A DNA stretch of 64,000 nt, taken from positions 24,989,501 through 25,053,500 of the forward strand of contig CM050446.2 of the NCBI GenBank assembly GCA_027563935.2, written 5' to 3'. Below the pieces are notes generated by a model, which had not been told where the DNA came from, did no database searches, and was given only the letters and a program-made list of their open reading frames with translations. Source of the DNA: Costus lasius (taxonomy: Eukaryota > Streptophyta > Magnoliopsida > Zingiberales > Costaceae). A program made the position numbers and the translations under genes. Position 1 is the stretch's first letter. Every line of letters starts with the position of its first letter. Shown here one piece after another: positions 58,580 through 64,000 of this stretch.

Positions 58580-61421
58580 TTAACCCACACCAGATGAATC
58601 AAAAAGGGTGAGAACAACCCTTTTGTTAGTTCGGTCATCCTGATAATAGTGTTTTAGTCCCTGGTCATTCACAATAAAACTTCCTATATGCTCTGCCCAA
58701 ATCTTGATAGCACCATAGGGTTGGACGTGTTGTACTATAAATGGTCCAGACTACCTCGTGTGTAGCTTCCCTGGAAAGAGGCGAAGTCTAGAGTTGAACA
58801 TGAGCACTTTGTCCCCTTCATGAAACTCCTTCTTGAGTATGCGCTTGTCATGCCAATGCTTGGTATGAGCTTTGTAAATCTTGGTTTTGAGCTCGATTTT
58901 CTTTTGTCCTTCTTCTTCTCGATTCTCTTCTGGTTCGGCTCTCAATCCTAGGTCGGCATCAAGTAGGGCAGCATAGTCCTCAATCTCGCCCTTACTGTCT
59001 TCACCAACAGCGCTGGTAAGGGCGAGCTCCAATGGATCTCTTTCTTTCCTAGGCGGCTCAGATTGCTAAACAATCTTTTTAATTATATCCATGCTGTGAC
59101 ATGTAACTGCAAAAGAAGGTTTCTTGAGAGAATTAGATAGGTCAAATTGAATAACACTGCCACCGATGTTTAAATCCACTTTTCCGTTTTTAACATAGAT
59201 GACAGCACCTGCTGTAGCAAGAAAATGTCTCCCTAAGATAATAGGAAGTATATCATCTTCGTCAATCTCTAAGACAACAAAGTCAGCAGGAATAAAATAA
59301 TCCCCTACTTTAATGGGTACATCCTCTAAAATACCCACTGGACTTCGAACTAATCTATCAGCGAGCTGCAAAGAAATATTAGTCGATTTTAAGTCACCTA
59401 AATCCAGGTTTTTATACAATGATAATGGCATGATGCTGACGCTCGCTCCTAGATCGCACAGTGCTCTCTGAAAGGTCATCTCTCCTATCTGGCATGGTAT
59501 GGAAAAGCTGTCAGGGTCCTTGAGTTTTTGTGGAATCTTGTTTTGCAAAATCGCACTGCACTCCTCAGTGAGTGCCACGGTTCCTTGGTCTTTTAGCTTC
59601 CGTTTATTTGAGAGAATGTCCTTCAGGAACTTCGCATAGGTCAGCATATGCGAAAGAGCATCAACAAAGGGAATGTTAATATATAGTTTTTTTAATATTT
59701 CCAAAAATTTACTGAATTGCTTGTCTAGCTTGGCTTTGACAAGCCTCTGAGGGAAAGGTATCGGCAGCTTGTAGGCAGGCAGCCCAACATAGGGTCGCTC
59801 TTCCTCTATTCGCTCAGGTTCCGCCAGTGTTGAATCTGCGTGTGGCTCCTCAGGATTCGGTGTCACTTCATCCTTTGTTTCATTGGTCAGCATCTTAGGG
59901 TCTTCAAGTTGCTTGCCGCTCCGAGTGGAGATTGCATTGCAATGTTCCCTCGGGTTAACTTCTGGCTATGATGGAAGTTTCCCTGACGCTCTAGAGGATG
60001 AACTAGCTTGCTGGGCAACCTGGCTCTCCAACATCTTGTTGTGCGTCTCCAAGGAGTCCATCCTTGTCATCATCAGTTTCATCATATCAGTCAGCTCTTC
60101 TATCTGCTTACTCAGTTGAGAGTCTTGGGCCAGTCTTGGAGGAGGATTGTAGTTTCCTTGTTGAGGGGGAGGATTGTAGTTTTTTTGTTGGAACCTAGGT
60201 GGTTGCCTGTAATTTTCTTTTTGTGGCGGCCTGAAGTTCCCTTGCTGAGGTTGAACTTGTGGTGGCTCTTGCCCTGGTTGTATAGGCTGCGTGGTCCGGT
60301 AGGAAAAGTTCGGGTGGTTGCGCCAGCCAGGGTTGTAATAGTTGGAATAAGGGTTGTTCATGGGGTTTGCATTTTTCGACTGCATTTAGATGTTCAGGCT
60401 GACCTTGGACCACTTGTCCATCTCCCACTCGGCGCTCAGCACCTGCATGTCCTGTGACGCCACACAACTCACAAGATAATGAATTAGTGTCTAAAGAGTT
60501 AATAGACCATGAATCAAATTTTTTAGTCAGATTGTCTACCTTCGCAGTCAGAGCAGTTAATGAATCAAGTTTGAATTTACCTGCTTTCCTGGAAGGTGTA
60601 CGTCGCTCTGGATTCCATTGATGGTAGTTCAGTGCCATGTCTTCCAGGAGGCTTATTGCATCTTCAGGTATTTTGCTCATTAATCCCGATCCTCCAGCAG
60701 CTGCATCGACTGTGAGTCTAGTATTGTACTCCAATCCCATATAGAAAGTGTGTATTAGAACCCAAGTCTCAATCTCATGGTGCGGACATAATCTTTGAAT
60801 CTCTTTGAATCTTTCCCAGGCTTCGTACAAAGACTCTCCATCCTTCTGCATGAAGCTCGTTATCTGGTTTCTGAGTTGGATTGTCTTCGAAGGAGGGAAA
60901 TACTTCGAGAGGAAAGCTTGAGACAGTTCATCTCATGTCCGTATTGAAGCTGAGGGAATCGTGTGGAGCCATGCCCTTGCTCTATCCCTTAAGGAGAAGG
61001 GAAACAAATGCAACCTGATAGCGTCAGAAGTAGCTCTATTAATCTTTAACATATCACAATATTCCAAAAATATGGACAAATGCATATTAGGGTCCTCAAG
61101 AGGAGAACCACCAAATTGATTTTGTTGTATCATGGAAAGTAGAGCAGGTTTAATTTCGAAATTATTGGCCTCGACACTAGGCCTAACGATTCCTGATTGA
61201 AACCCATGTGAAAAAGGCGCTGCATATTCTCGCAATGTTCTGGCATTGTTGTTGTTCGCAGGTTGAGGCGCTGGTTCGTTCTCCATGTCGATGTGAAGGT
61301 TTTCCATCTGTTCTTGATTCTCCTTTTTCTGAGTTTGTTCAAGCTTCCTTCTTTATCTGAAGGTTCGTTCTATTTCGAGGTCGATTTCCAAGAGTGCTCC
61401 TGCCTTGGAACTTCTTTGCAT
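58580..61421 (-). pseudogene. gag-pro: gag-protease fused to integrase C-terminus (E3)
   Basis: From the ATG at 61421 (MQRSSKAG). Capsid-type Gag at 61250-60780; zinc knuckle CELCGVTGHAGAER near 60460 (last Cys lost); Pro/Gln/Asn-rich linker with NYNPPP repeats; aspartic protease DLGAS near 59440 and IILGRHFLA near 59240; a linker similar to the Athila protease-RT spacer; then the integrase C-terminal KAHTKHWHDKRI and GDKVLMFNSRLRLFPGKLH. Stops near 61365, 60932, 59966, 59066 and 58751; one frameshift near 60375. Compared with E2, about 30 more residues of the spacer are kept before the integrase joint. Confidence 0.85.
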
Positions 61422-61562
61422 AAAAATTTGTCAGATTCAATTGTGAAGTTCAAAGCAATTAACACCAGCAGAAAGCAGCATAAAATAGAATAAAGAAAGA
61501 AAAGAAAACTAACCAAAGCTTAGTCTACCAATCCTTAGAAATATACTAATATCAACTATTGT

Positions 61563-61580
61563 TCCCCAACAACGGCGCCA
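61563..61580 (-). promoter_or_regulatory. Primer-binding site of E3 (tRNA-Asp)
   Basis: Plus strand TCCCCAACAACGGCGCCA, close to the tRNA-Asp 3' end, 6 bp from the LTR. Confidence 0.9.
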
Positions 61581-61586
61581 AAAACT

Positions 61587-63173
61587 TGACACTGTCCGCA
61601 AGTGCACGAAAATGTCGAGTAATACAAAAGATATCGAATCCCACAGGGAACAAGGTGAGTACCAGAAAATCTAATTCTTGGAATCTAAGCTGATCAAATC
61701 GGTGGTTTTTGGAACTTAAGAACTAAAACTAAGCGAAATCGTAAGCAAGAAATCGAACAACTACGGCAGGGAAAATATATGAGAGAGAATATCAGGGTTT
61801 TGGTTTCCACCACTCTGACAATTTTAATTTTACTAAGAAATAAATTATCAGTTACATGGATTTACAAATATGCATAAGGAATCTACCCTATAGTACAAGG
61901 TGCCCTCTTTCGAGTATACACCCCAGTATTTACCCATAACGTCTCCTAGTTTCGCGGTGGATCGTTCTAGATAAACCCAATGGGTTCCGTGGTAGATTAT
62001 GGACCCTCGAGCGAAGAACAAGCACTTTCGTGTCGAGCCTTCGCAAGATTCACAAAGAGGTTCCGTCGTTACAATTCTACTTTCGTTATGAACTATAATA
62101 ACTATGACATGATAATACTTGGCCAGAGTAAATATCAGAAAATTAATACTTCAAGTGAAATATGCTCAGAATATGATCCAAATAACAAAGTTAACACATG
62201 AATTTCAAAATAGAAATCGTCAGAAGGCTTCAACCTAGCCCTGAAATAAAGTTTACGCTACAACCATCGTTGAATCGCTAAAAATTCTCTCTTTGTACAT
62301 AGGAAAATCACAGGAAAAGGTTTCTAAAAGTGAGGAGACGATGAACTGAAACAAATAGTCAAGGATTGCTGAGTTCCGATGATCGAATCTCCAAAAATCA
62401 CCCCGAAGTCGCCTGTTCGCCGTCAACTTCCTCCCTAGCCGCTTCATCACAAGATTGCCCGATGATTAGGTCACGGAAATTGGGGCTTTTATACTCTTTG
62501 TGTTCTCCTTCTAATAAGCTTTCCAAAAAGTCCTCACTTACCAAATTTGGACATCAAACGGGCTCAAAATCGCTAAAAATCCGAGTAGAGGTTGGGCTAT
62601 CCAGAAAGCATCACGGGTGAACCCCGCCGGGTTCACCTACCAGTGAAGTGTTCTGTGCGGTTCTGTTGCGAAATAATCACAGGTGAACCTCGCTGGGTTC
62701 ACCTACCCACTGAAGTCCACGGTATATTTCTGTGCAGGTTTTATCAGACAGAATCACAAGTGCACCCATTCACCTGCTAGTGAAGCGTGCGGCAACTTTC
62801 GGATACCCTGACATCATCGGTGAACCCCGCTGAGTTTATCAGGCAATGAAATGCGCGGTGAGTTTCGTCCTTCGGCAAGATCACCAGTGAACCCCGCCGG
62901 GTTCACTTGGTCGTGAAGTCTAAAAAAAGCTCTGATTGAGCCCAAATTTTACGGGTAGCTTCGTCTTCTCATAAGGAATCACCCCATGCTTTTAGATTCT
63001 TCAAAATGACTTCAAAATTGGGTGATTTAACCTGAAATTCTATGAGAAAGATGAAAAGTGAAGATTTTGAAGCTTTAAAGTAAATAAGCCTTAAAGGAGT
63101 GTAAAAACATTCAAATAAGCCTGAATTTATCATGGAATAATAATAAAAATAACTATAAAAATGCATGGCATCA
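61587..63173 (-). repeat. E3 5' LTR (1587 bp)
   Basis: Nearly equal in length to the 3' LTR and very similar by eye. It carries the hairpin array (62615-62920), here more damaged, for example at 62760-62775, and the TATA box 62486-62493. Confidence 0.93.
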
Positions 63174-63178
63174 GTCGG

Positions 63179-63848
63179 TCCAGTATATCTATCACTGATA
63201 TACTCATATGTCTACGCTAGCATATTGTGCCTAACCAGCCCATATACTAGTCTCTTTAATGTACCATAGCTGTCTCATATCCACTAAGGTACTCAACTAG
63301 AGATAAGAGTTTGAGCACAGATCCAATCTGTCTCCAGGGACATTTTCATGCATGTACACAATCGCAGGTGTAAGCAAAGCATAATAATGACAATGCCAGA
63401 ATGATATATGTATAAGAAATATCAGTATCAAGTAATACATTGATAGACCAAAAGTAGGTCTCGGGGCATAAACACCAACAATAATAACTTTGACAACTAA
63501 GTCCCTTGGTGAGAAGTATGTAAATAATAACTTGACAACTAAGGGCTAGTTTGGGGCTGATTCTACTCCTAGCTTCTGCTGGCTGGAGAATTGCTGGTTG
63601 AAAGGTAGCTGGTTGTTGTATCCCAAGTTGTTTGGCGTGTACCTTGGACTATTCCCCGGCAACGGAACTAAAAACTTGTTGTATCCCAAGTTGTTTGGCG
63701 TGTACCTTGGACTATTCCCCGGCAACGGCACCAAAAACTTGTTGTATCCCAACAAGTAGGTAGACAAAAACTTATCTCTAGTGTCGCGGCCAAAACTTAT
63801 TGTTTGGCACACGGGGACTTGTCACTCCCCGACACGGCTCCAAAAACT
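63179..63848 (-). mobile_element. Leader of a fourth tRNA-Asp-primed element, with triplicated primer site
   Basis: 63613-63675 and 63676-63738 are a 63-bp tandem duplication that includes the primer-binding site. Three tRNA-Asp-like sites result: 63653-63670, 63716-63733 and 63826-63842, only the last beside the LTR. The part 63179-63540 may still belong to the DNA hosting E3. No gag start recognised. Confidence 0.6.
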
Positions 63849-64000
63849 TGTTGTGTCACCAAGCTTGTTGTTATTTTCGCAAGTGCACGGATACTCGAAG
63901 TTTTAGTATAAAAAGTATCGAATCCACAGAGACTTTATTGTTAAGTACCAACTAGTTGTATTCTTACTAGCTAAGTAACCGATTTTAATGCAAAGTAATG
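63849..64000 (-). repeat. Start of a Tat/Athila-type LTR, continuing past the window
   Basis: Begins TGTTGTGTCACC, then CGCAAGTGCACGG and a TATCGAATCCACAGAGAC block, the counterparts of the U5 words in E1-E3 LTRs, but otherwise different. Element reads on the minus strand. Confidence 0.65.

Larger units (their letters stand above)
55407..63173 (-). mobile_element. E3: Athila-like non-autonomous retrotransposon lacking the env-position ORF
   Basis: A 7767-bp minus-strand element with LTRs 55407-56996 and 61587-63173 and exact duplication GTCGG at 55402-55406 and 63174-63178. Carries gag, protease and integrase C-terminus; reverse transcriptase, RNase H and the integrase core are missing as in E2. 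The env-position ORF is deleted but one hairpin module remains at its site. Confidence 0.93.

Overview
The window is plant nuclear DNA made almost entirely of nested LTR retrotransposons, with one dead copy of a host gene (SAR1) and one tandem array carrying tRNA-Met-like sequences. Evidence for a plant: introns in the SAR1 remnant, intron-containing elongator tRNA-Met sequences of plant type, Ty3/gypsy elements of the Athila/Tat kind primed by tRNA-Asp, Ty1/copia and Ty3/gypsy elements primed by initiator tRNA-Met, and AT-rich spacers. I cannot name the species. I see no intact protein-coding gene.

Left block (1-25045), a nested stack. An old minus-strand Ty3/gypsy element (here G, 8945-25045) has degenerate reverse transcriptase, RNase H and integrase. 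Its 3' LTR was broken by another long LTR (Del/Tekay-like, 1-1183 plus 8378-8944), which was in turn broken by Athila-like element E1 (1189-8377, target duplication GACGT). A second Athila-like element, E2 (10167-19525, duplication AGCTC), sits inside G just upstream of its 3' LTR.

Middle block (25046-44361). AT-rich DNA with minisatellites leads to a 674-bp foldback element (28498-29171), then a SAR1 small-GTPase pseudogene on the plus strand (exons at 29329, 29541, 38380 and 40458). SAR1 intron 2 holds a copia element (30070-37538, duplication GAATG), itself interrupted by a 2945-bp solo LTR (31622-34566, duplication CTCTT). A further LTR-derived insertion (38475-40457) splits a SAR1 exon.

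Array block (44362-51251). Units of about 1.08 kb each carry a degenerate, intron-bearing elongator tRNA-Met sequence plus a second tRNA 3' half. The array is interrupted by a 1162-bp solo LTR (49837-50998, duplication CTTTG) and ends at a truncated copia LTR.

Right block (51252-64000). After a GC-rich repeat and unclassified retroelement-like DNA comes a third Athila-like element, E3 (55407-63173, duplication GTCGG). The window ends in the leader and LTR of a fourth tRNA-Asp-primed element with a triplicated primer-binding site.

The most unusual material is the E1/E2/E3 family. E2 and E3 keep gag, protease and the integrase C-terminus but lack reverse transcriptase, RNase H and the integrase core, so they look like non-autonomous passengers. 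Each U3 carries an array of palindromic hairpin modules at about 67-bp spacing, ending 124-132 bp upstream of a TATA box. The same modules recur inside E2, just upstream of its env-position ORF. A pair of 3'-UTR hairpins, with stem pairs that differ in a compensating way between the two hairpins, is conserved in all three elements.
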